Made by a program: the position numbers and the translations under genes
Notes under the pieces: generated by a model
What the model saw: the letters and a program-made list of their open reading frames with translations, nothing else
What the model was told of the DNA's origin: nothing
The model's database searches: none
In this document: positions 10,201 through 19,955 of the stretch, one piece after another
How positions within the stretch are numbered: position 1 is the first letter of the stretch
Layout of the letters: each line of letters begins with the position of its first letter
DNA from: Leptasterias polaris
Taxonomy: Eukaryota; Echinodermata; Asteroidea; Forcipulatida; Asteriidae
Assembly (NCBI GenBank): GCA_037783415.1
Contig: JAZGTN010000028.1
Span: forward strand, 2,375,001 to 2,439,000
DNA length: 64,000 nt
Direction of reading: 5' to 3'

Positions 10201-11836
10201 AAAGTATATCCTGCATGTATACCATGGTTAAACATGATCAAATTTGCTTTGCATTTAGCAATGCGTGCTGAAAATTTTTGATAGCTTGTCTTAAAGGTTG
10301 TGTACAACATTGGTAAGATTGAAAATATAAATGTTCGCAGATTTAACTTACATAGAATAAAGATGGTCATGGTGGAAAACTTCCCTTGAAATAGGTTTGC
10401 TTGAAATGCCATAGTTTTTTAGGAAATGAGTAAAACAATAGTCTTTATCATGCAGGATAAAATGCGATGTTTGAAAAAAGGTTAAAACATATTATGGTGT
10501 TTTTCACTATTTTCTCATGACTCCGAAGACCAATTGAGCTTAAACTTTCACAGGTTTGTTATTTCATGTATATGTTGGGTCACATCAAGTGTGGAAACAG
10601 GTCTTTGGCAATTACCAATGCTGTACACACCCTCTTAAGGATGTGAAGTTGGTGATTTTTTTTATTTTTTTATTTTTATTTTTATTTTTTTTATTCAGTC
10701 AAGCAGTTACACAAGATTACAAAAATTCATTTTCAGAGATGGAATAGTAAAGTTGGTGAGTTGCATGTCTGGTTAATTGATGATTAATTGGATTTGATTA
10801 TTCTCTATTTACAGGGTCCAGATGTTTCTCTGAGTAGCATCCTGGCACATCTTGAATCACCCGAGAAGAAGGAGAGGCAGAGCATTATCAACTCAATGTC
10901 GTTGTCCATCCCACCTGTCAATCTCTTAAACGATTCTTCAAGAGATTCAACTATGTCTAGAGATGTAAGGAAATATTGATAATTAAAACATTATTGTAGC
11001 CGAGTGTCTCATTGTCATTGTTTCGGTCATCGATGATTCTAAAATATGTCATAGCTGAGTGCCACTAGTATCTGTCCTCCAGAGAAGTGTTTCTGTCTGA
11101 GAAATTGTCGAAGTCGAGAAAGTAGCAACTGAAATAAACATTTATTAAAAACGCCAACTAGCCTAACTCCTTCAATATCCTCTTTGCCAAAGTGAAGGAA
11201 TTGGTAGGCATTTCAGTAGAGGAGGATCCAGAAGGATTTGTTCATATGGGTTTCTGCTGTGAGGGGATTTAGAAGGAATTGGGCTATCAGATTTTTTTTT
11301 ACACAAGAGGAAAAAATAAAATTTGGGCTGTTTGCAGCTCGTCCAAAATGGGATTCCGATGATATGGGCTGTTAGGGGATGGGAATGTGATGATGAAGCC
11401 TGTCTGTCACAGGAGCATTTAGAAGCACTTGGGCTATTCGTCATATTGAGGAAAACCAGGAAGATTTAGAAGGGTCTGTGCCATTTGAGCTTATAACCCT
11501 CTACTTCAGAAGGGGTATGTGAGGATTATGGCTATTTGTATAGCAAACTGGCTTAGTCTGTAAGAGTGAATGTGCACAGAATCCCTCACAGAACAAACCA
11601 TTTGCGATTCTGCTGCAACTAAACCTTAAAATAAACTTAAAAACCTCAAACTAAAAGCTTTTCATAAAAAAACTAAACCCTTGTTTTGATTTCATGGTTT
11701 GGTATTTTCCTTCTAGGTGGACACCCATTTACAGTGTATGATGAATGAGAATAGTATAGACTATGTGGCAAAGTTTGCCGACCTCGCTGCTCAGATCACC
11801 GCACAAGAACAAAAAGAAGCCGCTCTAAGCCACTAA
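4218..11836 (+). CDS. C-terminal seven coding exons of an unidentified host protein
   Basis: Exons: 4218-4277, 5390-5570, 7301-7470, 8466-8826, 9599-9720, 10815-10964, 11717-11836 (stop TAA 11834-11836). Every junction has AG/GT ends and phases match (0,1,0,1,0,0), giving 387 residues with no stop. Upstream exons are not visible and presumably lie left of the LINE. The sequence starts basic (NNRRGRKPLVV), then is rich in Ser, Pro and Thr with low-complexity stretches. The conserved-looking part is the C-terminus: FKLGSLSLDSQWLNGE, VSLSSILAHLESPEKKE, LNDSSRDS, and MMNENSIDYVAKFADLAAQI. No enzyme motif, signal peptide or membrane segment is seen, and the composition suggests a nuclear regulatory protein. 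A cramped-like (CRAMP1) protein is a guess I could not verify. Confidence 0.75.
4473..5116. repeat. Long foldback repeat with a second inverted repeat nested inside
   Basis: GATTTGACTAGCCACTGTC at about 4485 is the inverted counterpart of the GACAGTGGCTGGGCAAATC region at about 5094-5113. Inside it, CCATCTTTACGGGCA (about 4779-4793) and TGCCCGTAAAGATGG (about 4940-4954) form a perfect 15-bp inverted pair, suggesting one MITE inserted into another. Lies in the first visible intron of the host gene. Confidence 0.55.
5138..5340. repeat. Second copy of the GATTTGACTAGCCACT foldback
   Basis: Starts CCCGATTTGACTAGCCACTA and ends GATGGCTGGGCAAATCAGCT. It shares internal motifs with 4473-5116 (TCATGATGGCATGATAGTAT, TACTTGACAGCC) but lacks the nested insert. 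It ends about 50 bp before the exon at 5390. Confidence 0.55.
6798..7148 (+). mobile_element. TTAA-flanked MITE, AGGGTGTGTACAAC family (copy 1)
   Basis: Flanked by TTAA at 6794-6797 and 7149-7152. Terminal repeats are AGGGTGTGTACAACATTGGT and its inverse ACCAATGTTGTACACACCCT. It is 351 bp with no ORF. TTAA target duplications are diagnostic of piggyBac and Kolobok transposition, and the AGGG start favours Kolobok. Lies in the intron 5571-7300. Confidence 0.82.
7575..7745. repeat. Dispersed repeat (GCTGGCCAAATGCCAGTTAAAA family), copy 1
   Basis: Shares ordered blocks with 19745-19950: CCAGTTAAAA, TGAGGACCAG, AGTGAAATGACAAGCTAAT and CTAGTCACTGAAA. The ends carry weak inverted CCCTTA/TAAGGG motifs, so it is probably a decayed MITE. 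Confidence 0.5.
8262..8430. repeat. Foldback repeat centred on GGGTCGTGGCCGT
   Basis: GGGAATAAAAGACTGG (about 8260-8275) pairs with the CACTCTTTTATTCCC at about 8409-8423, and GGGTCGTGGCCGT (about 8313) pairs with ACGGCCACGACCC (about 8364). The hairpin ends about 36 bp upstream of the exon at 8466. Confidence 0.55.
8892..9034 (+). mobile_element. MITE with CAGGCCTGGAATT ends and 6-bp target duplication ACTACC (copy 1)
   Basis: 143 bp. The left end CAGGCCTGGAATTACAC and right end CTCTAGGCCTG are inverted, and both sides abut ACTACC (8886-8891, 9035-9040). The interior shares GGTCTTGGCCTTGGTACCCC-type sequence and GAAGTGCTCTTTGCAAAAT with two other copies. It lies in the intron 8827-9598. Confidence 0.82.
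9042..9219. repeat. MITE-like foldback, CCCAATTTCATGGCTCT family (copy 3)
   Basis: Left end GGGCCCAATTTCGCAGAGCT, right end TCTATGAAAATGGACCC. It starts one base after the target duplication of the MITE at 8892-9034, so two unrelated MITEs abut. Confidence 0.65.
9372..9537 (-). mobile_element. tRNA-derived SINE (GGGTTTTCCTCCCAC type), copy 1
   Basis: On the minus strand a B-box-like AGTTCGAATCC (near 9477-9488) is followed by GGACTGGGTTTTCAGTCCCT and GGGTTTTCCTCCCACATCT. The same body is at 26602-26767. The 5' tRNA-like head is degenerate (GTCCGTTGAGTG). Intron of the host gene. Confidence 0.6.
10295..10634 (-). mobile_element. TTAA-flanked MITE, AGGGTGTGTACAAC family (copy 2)
   Basis: TTAA at 10291-10294 and 10635-10638. 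Ends are AGGTTGTGTACAACATTGGT and ACCAATGCTGTACACACCCTC. The interior is the reverse complement of copy 1, so it sits in opposite orientation. 340 bp, intron 9721-10814. A related internal fragment (CAATTGAGCCCAAATTTTCA onward) lies just upstream at about 10110-10205. Confidence 0.82.
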
Positions 11837-13311
11837 AGAAACCTTGTGATGTTGTACGTGAGTATGATTTGTACTGACTCAGTGCACCAACACACGAGGC
11901 GACTGTCTGCCTTGCTCGTTATTTTTGGAGTCAAACTGCACATAACGATTATGGTCGGCGTGCAAACGCTGCGTCACAGTTCACTGTATAAAAAATGGCG
12001 CCATTGACTCCCAGAATGGCATAACCACTATTGTGATAATGACATCAGGTGAATTGGATCAATAACCGGATTTCAACTTCCCAAGAATGGATGCATGCAT
12101 TATGGACGTCCAGCGGTCATGGCATATTTCGATCTGGAATGCCATTGGTTATGAATGCTGCCCTCTAGTGGTTCAAAGTAGCCAGGCGTGATTTAGTGCA
12201 AGAGAATCTTTAAGTCATTGTAAATCAGGCTTCAGTTAAAGTGTTTGCAAATCAAAGTGGAATAATCATGCTTAAGAGAGATTTCTTTCCTTTATTCATT
12301 CTCAAAGCATCTAGTTTTAACAACATATGTTTAACAGCTTTATAAGCATATCTGGGCGCTATAGCCTTAACTGTTTTAAAAATAGCAATTGTTATCAAGT
12401 TGTTATCAAGTTGTCTACATGGGATTAAAGCTTGTTTGGCCAAATCAAAATGGTTGTATCTGAAGTTATCAATCAGTTCAAGGTTGGGAGGAGTTTTGTG
12501 TTGAGGTTAGGGGGGAGGGACTCTGAGCTTTTGGAAGGGAGTCAGCTCCTCAACTTCTTTTGGTGATCTAAATATGAGTCTGTCATTAGTAAAATGATCT
12601 GAAACAATACAATTTTAACAATCGCAAAAGTATCAATGAAGTCCACTACTTTGAGTATCAGCTGGTCAGGCCTGGAATTACACAGAAGCCATGAAGACCA
12701 TGCCCTCTGTAGCCCTTGGTCTTGGCCTTGGTGCCCCGTCAATACTTTCCCACAGACTTTGCAATTTTCCAATGAAAGTGCCCTTTGCGAAATGAAAATG
12801 GCATCGCCCTCACAACGATGAAATTCCAGGCCTGGCTGGTATGACAGATGTTTTTGGATTTCTGTGAACCTATCTTAAGATTTGTATCTTTAAGATTTTA
12901 ATTTCAACCCAAGTGTATTCAAGCTTAAGAGATATCAAAGCAGCTCGTTAGGTTGGGGTGGGATCACTGGGTTGGGTTTCCTGATGAGGGTTAGGGGGTT
13001 TTGGTTACCGAAGGGACTTAAATTTATATCAAGTTTAATCATTTTATATCCAGAAGGTTTTCATTGTTGTTTGTATTTTTACTTTTCTTATCAAGTATGA
13101 ATGGGATGAAATCCACACTCATTTTAAATATCAACATAGTTATCAAGTTTGACATTTTTCAATGTGTTTCATTTATAAAGACTACATTTTCCTTTCTGTC
13201 GATAATATCAAAGTTATTTATTTCGTTCTAACTATTTAACAAGATGTATTTATGAAACGTGATTAAAAACAGATCATTATTTTTGTTTTGAAAAAATTGA
13301 CCAGCCATTAA
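11837..13311. other. Probable 3' UTR and downstream flank of the host gene
   Basis: No ORF of note. An ATTAAA polyadenylation-type hexamer occurs near 13262, close to the transposon border. Contains the MITE at 12667-12834. Confidence 0.4.
12667..12834 (+). mobile_element. MITE with CAGGCCTGGAATT ends and 6-bp target duplication GCTGGT (copy 2)
   Basis: Perfect 13-bp terminal repeats CAGGCCTGGAATT / AATTCCAGGCCTG, flanked by GCTGGT at 12661-12666 and 12835-12840. 168 bp, non-coding. Confidence 0.87.
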
Positions 13312-13604
13312 AGGAATGGTCCACTCAAGATACTGAAAATTATTACACAATTACCTGAAGCAAAATAATTATAAGTACCTGTCCTGAAAATTGCACGTAA
13401 ATCCGCTGTCGTTTTCATAAGTTATTTGCAAATTATCACTGACATTATCATTTTGAAAAGGGCGCTGCCATTGCAGTCTAAAAATAGCAGTCACGTGGTT
13501 AACTCTACCGGACGTGACGTCAGCTGTGCTTGTCGCGGCCATTGAAAGCCATTTTGTTTATTGTGTGTATTCCTCGCTTCGTTCTCGCCGTTTTCTTAGA
13601 AAAT

Positions 13605-16600
13605 ATGCCGTATTGTATAGCTCAGCACTGTAAAGTTTCTGATAAAAACTATGCCGAAAGACGTGCACACTTCCATATACTGCCAGCCAAGAGAAAGTCG
13701 GCGCTGCGACGGCAGTGGCTGGCAAAATGCAAGCGGCCCGAACCGAAAGACAAACAGGCAAGAGTGTGCAGTGAACATTTCCGTTCTGAGGACTACGCTA
13801 ACTGGGGTCAGTTTCATGCTGGGTTAGCCAACAATCTCCTTTTGAAATCGGATGCGGTACCTTCAATTTTTGCCGAGCCAGAGACGCCTCCATCACTTCC
13901 TCCATCAGCTAAATCCCCCTGTGCAAGTGCCAAACGGAGGGGACAACGACAAGCTTCCAGGAACAAAAAAAGGGTACGGTATGCACTGACTTCTTCTTAC
14001 ACAGTGGACGGTTACGGTCTGTTGTTTTTACTGGGTGTGTAGGATCGAGCGTGCTGCTTTCATCAAGTGGACGCGTATTAATGGAATGGGGGAACAGACT
14101 CAATGTTTTTCAATGACATGCACCTCGTGTTAAGTTGTGACTGCGCAATGTGCGGTGGTTTTAACGCGTGGTGATCTGAAGAAAAATGTAAACCTGCGCA
14201 AAATGAAAAACTCGAAATGCGCGAACAATTTGCAAATTGCGTTTACGCCAAAGATAGTAGAGCAATAGAGATCATGGAGGAAGGAAAAGATGCGGCGCTC
14301 TAAATCGAAAGTAAAAAAAATAACAATAAAAAAAATAAAAAGATAAAGCAGGACAACAGTACTTCAGGAATTGGCCAAGAAATTAGAAAATAAAAAGAAA
14401 TCTGCCACTGGAAATAGCAAATTATTTTAAACGCAGAGTAAATTTGGCAATGATTTGGTATTTTCTTTTAAATCTGATACTTTACTCTGAACAACTAACA
14501 AGGGATTTCCAGCTGAATTGATGCAATGTTTGAGATTTTATTTTTATTTTGTTGCACCTAAAAACACTGGATGTGCACAACAAATACTGAGTATATTTGT
14601 GTTGTGTTGTGTCTAGTAGTACATTACCGTACTTTTTTCTATTCTATTTTCTCACAATTTGTTTTTTCTTTTAATCATTTCAGCTTTTAAAAACCCTGCT
14701 CTCACCTGGGCATAATGATGACGAGTCGGCATCCGATGGTGATTGTGATACCAGTGGTCCCCTTGATCAGACGATTGAATTTGAGAATGTTCAACAAGGT
14801 GAAGTTGTCAGTGCTGGGCCTGCCATGCCGGCAGAAAACACACTGGCAGAACAACAAGTCCTGCAACTCAAACCACTGTTTGAATCCCACTGTAAATGCT
14901 GTCGACATTCCAATCCATTTACTGTTAGTGGTAAGTTTATCAAGGGATCAGAAGTCCCCCCCCCCCCAATCTTTCCTTCAGTTACATGTACGCAGCATAT
15001 TATTTACTACCAGTGTGAATCAAAATAATCTTTATTTTGAATATATCACCTAACCCAATAATGTCTTATTTTTCCTATGACATGTATGAGTGAATGCATG
15101 GGCAAGTTAATATGTTTACACTAGTATTAAGTAGTCTAGGGTACCACGTACCCCCATCATATTTTAATATTATTTGCATGTACTCAGCTTGTCTTCATAG
15201 ACTAGTAGTCTATGCATATCTTCTTTGGTTTTTGCTAATAGAATTGCTGTTGTTGTTTCAGATAAGGCAGTCCAAACTAATATGGACCAGGTGCTAGCTG
15301 CCATTGCCAAGGACCACACGTATGCCAACTCCAGTGATTCGAGGAAAATTCAACGGAAACCTCCAGTTCCCAATGCTCAAGCTGACGTCCAGGATAGTGA
15401 ACCTGAGAGCGAGACTGATTCGGCCACCCAGACATGTCAAGTTGATGGGGACATTCTAAATGCACCGGTATCTGATTCCGAGGAGAGCGACAGTGACTGT
15501 GACATGGTGTGTAATAATGACCCTGACTTTGTTCTGGATAGTGAGTCAAGCAGTGAAGGTGATTCTGATGACGCTGATGAAATTGCTACAGACTCACTTT
15601 CAGAATTTGAGGACATAAATGCCTACACGGTCCCAAACAATGTGGCTGATGACAGGAAATTTTTGGTCTTTGAATGTGCACTCATTGATTTGTTTAGGAA
15701 GTGCCAGAAACCAGGTTGTGCTGCAGAGGTACGGGTGTTGAAGAAAATTGTTTCTGGAACTAGGCTCATTGTAACCACAAAATGTGAAGCTGGGTGCACC
15801 TACAATTGGTCATCCCAACCAACCTTAGACAAAATGGGGGCTGGGAATCTTTTGCTCTCTGCAGCAGTCCTGTTTTCTGGCACTACCTATGGAAAGTTAG
15901 CAGATATGGCAGATTATCTCAAAATGCCCATTCTTGGCAAGAGTCAATTCTATGTGCTACAGAAACATTACTTGTTTCCTGTGGTAAATGAAACATGGAT
16001 CTCCTGCCAGATTAGTGTTTTGGATGGGCTGAGTAGGGAGACAGATATCATTATGTCTGGTGATGGTCGGTGCGATAGCCCGGGGCATTGTGCTAAGTAC
16101 TGCACATACACTCTGATGGATGTGAAGACGGGGCTCATTGTAGACTTCGTTGTTAAAAACAAGGCCGACCCAACAGTGACAAACTCCAATGCCATGGAGC
16201 CAATGGGCATGAGAGAATGTCTCAATAACCTAAAGAAATGGGGCATAGATATCAGCGTCCTCACCACAGATCGACACGTCACTATTCGTAAAATCATCCG
16301 GGTAGAATTCCCAGAAATAACGCACCAATTCGATCTGTGGCATTTTTGTAAGAGCATTCTCAAGAAAATAACGAAAGCATGTGGGAAGAAAAAAAACTTT
16401 GCCCCGTTACTGGACTGGTTGCAATCAGTAAGCAACCATTTCTGGTGGAGTGCTGAGTCTTGCAATAGGAATGTTGATGTCCTTCAAGAAAAGTGGGAGT
16501 CTGTCATTAACCACACGGCCAACATCCATTCCTGGCGAGACAAGAAGCACTTCCACCAGTGTGAACATCCTCCCCTCAGTGATGCAGATAGGACTGCAAA

Positions 16601-17153
16601 GTCATGGCTGGCTGTTGGTTCTGCAGCACATGATACACTTGTCAAGGTTGTGCAGAACAAAAATGTGAGGAAAGACCTCCCTTACTGTTCCCTATTCTGC
16701 CACACAGGTGATCTTGAGGTGTACCATTCCCTCATGTTGAAATATGCCCCAAAGAGGCAACATTTCTCCTATGAGGGAATGGTTTGTCGCACTCAGTTGG
16801 CTGCCATTGACCACAACTATGGTTCTGGTCGCCAGCAGGCTACCACCAATAAGTCAAACCAACCAAGGTACAACGTGGTCCAGCCGAAGTCCTTCACCAA
16901 ATCCAAGAAGTGGGTGGCAAAAGAGGTGAAGGTTGCCAAGGACCATATTTATAGGGAGGATATGGTCAGGGATGTGGTACTCATGAGAACACATAAGATT
17001 GAGAAGTCACATGTTGTTCTTCCCCTGGTGAAGCAAAACATTGCCCAGGGAGAAAAGCCCGAGAAATCTGTGGTTATTCAGGCAACACTTCAGAACACCC
17101 GCTTCAGAAAAGAAGTTGCTATGAATGAATCACAGAGTGACAATGACATGTGA
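13605..17153 (+). CDS. THAP-domain Kolobok-type transposase, three exons, 835 residues
   Basis: Exons 13605-13973, 14684-14930 and 15262-17153; GT/AG junctions with phases 0 and 1 that join without a stop. Residues 1-89 form a THAP zinc finger: C4, C9, C55 and H58 (C2CH), W38, and the closing AVPSIF. This would bind the element's own DNA ends. A Lys/Arg-rich linker and an acidic Asp/Ser/Glu-rich region (about 130-320) follow. The catalytic region contains SGDGRCDSPGHCAKY (about 471-485), TDRH (Asp about 542) and FDLWH (Asp about 563), then conserved Trp- and His-rich blocks (NHFWW, CSLFCHTGDLEVYHSL, PKRQHFSYEG). I infer an RNase H-like DDE fold; the catalytic Glu is not assigned. The start codon is the ATG just before the first zinc-binding Cys, as usual for THAP proteins. 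Confidence 0.85.
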
Positions 17154-17797
17154 GTTTGCAAATTCTATGTGTTTCCATGAGATATTCACATTTTGAAATC
17201 TTTGGTTTGATGATATCTGTGGTGTCTGTGATAAATCAATATTGTTTACTTCACTTCATTTCTACATATTGTCTCATGTATTTAAATTTTCAGTTTAATC
17301 ATATGATGTAATAATATTGATTAATTATTTGCTTTCTACAATGTATTGTATTTGTTGAGACGGTATGAAATAAATGTTTCTGTCATCATCATCATTATAT
17401 CAAGGCTCAATATTTGTTTCAATTGGCCTATTAGGAGGTGTTTTCTAATTATAAACACCCTGGACCCCATATGATGCGGGTTTTCCTGTGTTTTGCTTCA
17501 GCTCCCTGTCTGAATGCGCGTATTTTTTTTTTGGGGGGGGGGGGGGACACATATAACATCTGACAATAATCTGCCTATTTAGTATTTTAATCATTTCAAA
17601 TTGAATTCACTTCACATTTCACTTTAGTACATAAACTTCTTTCAATTGAATTCCATAATCAATGTTTGGTTTTGATTAAATTCGAACTTGACATCCCAGC
17701 CATCAGCAAGTCATCAGATATTAAGATTTGTATTTTGAAATGTATAGGCCAAGGTTTCATATAAGAGAAATAATTTCCCATTTAAGTCTCTCGAATA

Positions 17798-17912
17798 CTG
17801 TAGAATCAGTCAGGAGCAGTCACCACTTTCTAGGTGGCAGCACCACTTCTATATTCCATTACAATGTGGGTGCCACCTAGAAAGAAGTGACGGCTCCCGA
17901 CAGATTTTACAG
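17798..17912. mobile_element. Small TA-flanked MITE nested inside the Kolobok element
   Basis: TA dinucleotides at 17796-17797 and 17913-17914 flank long inverted repeats. Left: CTGTAGAATCAGTCAGGAGC then TTTCTAGGTGGCA; right: TGCCACCTAGAAAGAAGTGA then GATTTTACAG. The arms cover roughly 43 bp. A TA duplication suggests mobilisation by a Tc1/mariner-type transposase. It lies between the 3' ends of the two convergent genes. Confidence 0.72.
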
Positions 17913-17973
17913 TAATTGAGAATGTCTTCTTGTTTGATTCTGAGTGTCACTTCACAGTACTGTTATACTAGTA

Positions 17974-19445
17974 TTAGTCCGGATAAACTGTGTCGTTCTC
18001 ATCTGCTTCCCTGAAGCCTGTGTACTCTCCGTTGGGGTCAGGAAATCTTTCCCTGATGAGCTGTACCGCACACGATGGGATGACCTTGCGGATGTGTTTC
18101 CCAAGTCTGTCATGAGCCCACCAAGTAAACTGTCGATATGCAGCCAATCTATAGGCGCTGAAAATAGAAAAAACAGAGAATACATATGGGTGTCAGGGCT
18201 ATGCTTGTTATACATGTATAATGATGTTTGACCAGAACCCCGTTTAGATACCGGGTAATCAAGAGTAACTGTTTTCATGTCTGCAGCTTTGGGCACTTAC
18301 AATTTTAAGTGTATTGATTAGCATCTCCTTGGGTGCTGTGAGCAGTGTCAGAGGGCTAATTAAACCAAGCAGTGGGCTAAAGCTGTGAACAGCAATACTG
18401 GCAGGCAGTTGTAAACATTGGAATATAATGATGTAATGACTTTTAATTAGAGGTGAGGTGCTCTAATGAATGACATGTTTTGTTTTGTATTTGTAAGCCC
18501 CTGTTGGGATGTACATGTATGTACATGTATGTATTACATTGTTGTGTAAATAACCATTATTAGAAACGTATTGATGTGACCCGAGATTGTGAGAATGAGA
18601 TGAAAATATATTCCCATCATGGCATTTGGCCAATGTTATCTAAATTGACATTGTTCTTATTCTCTCTTGCATGGGTTGAATATGGTGGACTGGTCCTCAA
18701 ATACATGTAACTGCACAATGATAGGAAAATTTCGAAGACCTGAAGAGCCCCCCCCCCGGCCCCCACACACACACACACCACCACCACACACACCACCACC
18801 ACCACCACCACCTTCAATAGCAATAGCCCCTCCCGACCCCAACCAAACATTCCCCCAGCAAATGAGCCATGGATTTGAAATACAACGGACTAAGGCCTAC
18901 CTCTCGCTTATTGGCTCCACAAGACTGGCCTTTTTGACGTCCTTCATTGCTACCAGTGCCGTTCTCAAAATAGGCCTGCTCAGAACAACCATATCAAAAT
19001 CACTGTGTAATGTGATGCAATTCAGATCGTCGGCATATAGCTTCCCTTCAAGAGCCTCTAGCTCATGACAACACAGGTTCATCACCGGAGTGCCCATTGA
19101 TGCGCAATAATCACAGACGCACCATTCGCTGACATCCATATCAAGTCGGGCCTCAAAATCGATTCCATGGGTAAAAGGATTGTCCTCTTCTTCCCGTTCC
19201 GGTTCGGCCCTGGCGTCGTCGGCGGGTCCTCCAGCAGCAGCATTCTCCGTATCCTCTCCACCACCAGTCCTTCGCACAGGCTCAAAACGATACGGCTGTA
19301 TTCCTCCACTGGACGGCTGAACATCGGCGATAATTTCTGCCCCTTCCGACGAAGAATCCGAAAAGTATGCATACACCTCCATCTCGATGTCAGGCCGGCA
19401 CTGACCGGGTACAGACTCGTACTCTTCTGAAGGCGCGCGGTGCAT
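17974..19445 (-). CDS. P2X7 ballast-domain-like protein carried by the transposon, two exons, 242 residues
   Basis: Exon 1 is 19445-18901 and exon 2 is 18157-17974. The donor is GAGAG/GTAGGC and the acceptor is TTTTTTCTATTTTCAG/CG; joining in phase 2 keeps the frame to TAA at 17976-17974. The first in-frame ATG is at 19445. Residues 1-90 are acidic and disordered-looking, with IQPYRFEP at 49-56. Residues 108-130 hold WCVCDYCASMGTPVMNLCC, a Cys cluster like the zinc cluster of the P2X7 cytoplasmic domain. Exon 2 gives SAYRLAAYRQFTWW, VIPSCAVQLIRERF and PNGEYTGF, the hallmark C-terminal blocks of that domain. No transmembrane or P2X channel segment is present. Role in the transposon is unknown; the family domain binds zinc and guanine nucleotide in P2X7. 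The homology is recognised by pattern, not by search. Confidence 0.78.
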
Positions 19446-19723
19446 TATGTTGTACAGCACAGCTGACGTAGCGGCCCAGATTATGGTCACGTGATTGGCG
19501 CGATCATAACAACAATGTCGGCTCCCATGGATTTTAACGGGGCGCGTCGATTAAATTGCAATAACATCGTAATTAGCGGCGCGATTGTTACGAAATTTTG
19601 TGTGTAGGTAGTTTATTCATTGTTTTAACAAATTACCACGGAAATATAGTATTACCTGTTGAGTGGACCATCCCTTTAATATCACAGAAGGGTAGATTTG
19701 TGACCCATCTATGACTAGTAGCG

Positions 19724-19955
19724 TAGTGTTCAATCTCCTCAAGGTTCTTGATCAGTGGTCAGCATTCGCCCTTAATAGTGGTCCGCTGGCTAAATACCAG
19801 TTAAAACACCTGAGGACCAGTCAGAATTCACTCCAGGTGGTCCAGCTGGCTACTTCGTTATTTGAAATATGGACCAGGGAAAAAGCTGGGGGACCAGTGA
19901 AATGACAAGCTGATTGGTCCTGCTGGCTAGTCACTGAAATAGTTAAGGGTAAACC
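19724..19955. repeat. Dispersed repeat (GCTGGCCAAATGCCAGTTAAAA family), copy 2
   Basis: Homologous to 7575-7745, with CGCCCTTAATA near the left and AGTTAAGGG near the right as weak inverted ends. Shared blocks include CCAGTTAAAA, TGAGGACCAG, AGTGAAATGACAAGCT and CTAGTCACTGAAA. Lies about 50 bp outside the right end of the Kolobok element. Confidence 0.5.

Larger units (their letters stand above)
13312..19675 (+). mobile_element. Complete Kolobok-type DNA transposon carrying two convergent genes
   Basis: TTAA at 13308-13311 and 19676-19679 brackets terminal inverted repeats AGGAATGGTCCACTCAA and TTGAGTGGACCATCCCT (one mismatch over 17 bp). Length is 6364 bp. Inside are a three-exon THAP/transposase gene (+, 13605-17153) and a two-exon gene (-, 19445-17974) whose product matches the P2X7 ballast domain. 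TTAA duplication plus a THAP-bearing transposase is the established signature of the Kolobok superfamily. Both genes are open and the ends are near identical, so the insertion is probably young and possibly still active. A (CA)n/(CCA)n tract at about 18760-18812 lies in the intron of the minus-strand gene, and a small TA-flanked MITE has inserted between the genes. Confidence 0.88.

Noticed and set aside
15277..16465. Minus-strand frames opposite the transposase exon
   Set aside because: Shadows of the conserved plus-strand transposase coding sequence.
18617..19068. Frames rich in Gly/Val (minus) or Pro/His (plus)
   Set aside because: Produced by the (CA)n and (CCA)n tract within the intron of the transposon's minus-strand gene.
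17974..19445. A true P2X receptor gene
   Set aside because: No transmembrane segments or extracellular loop are encoded; only the cytoplasmic domain is present, and the gene lies inside transposon ends.
19446..19490. Longer N-terminus for the ballast-like protein
   Set aside because: Extending beyond 19445 would need a GTG start, which is not expected in a eukaryotic gene.
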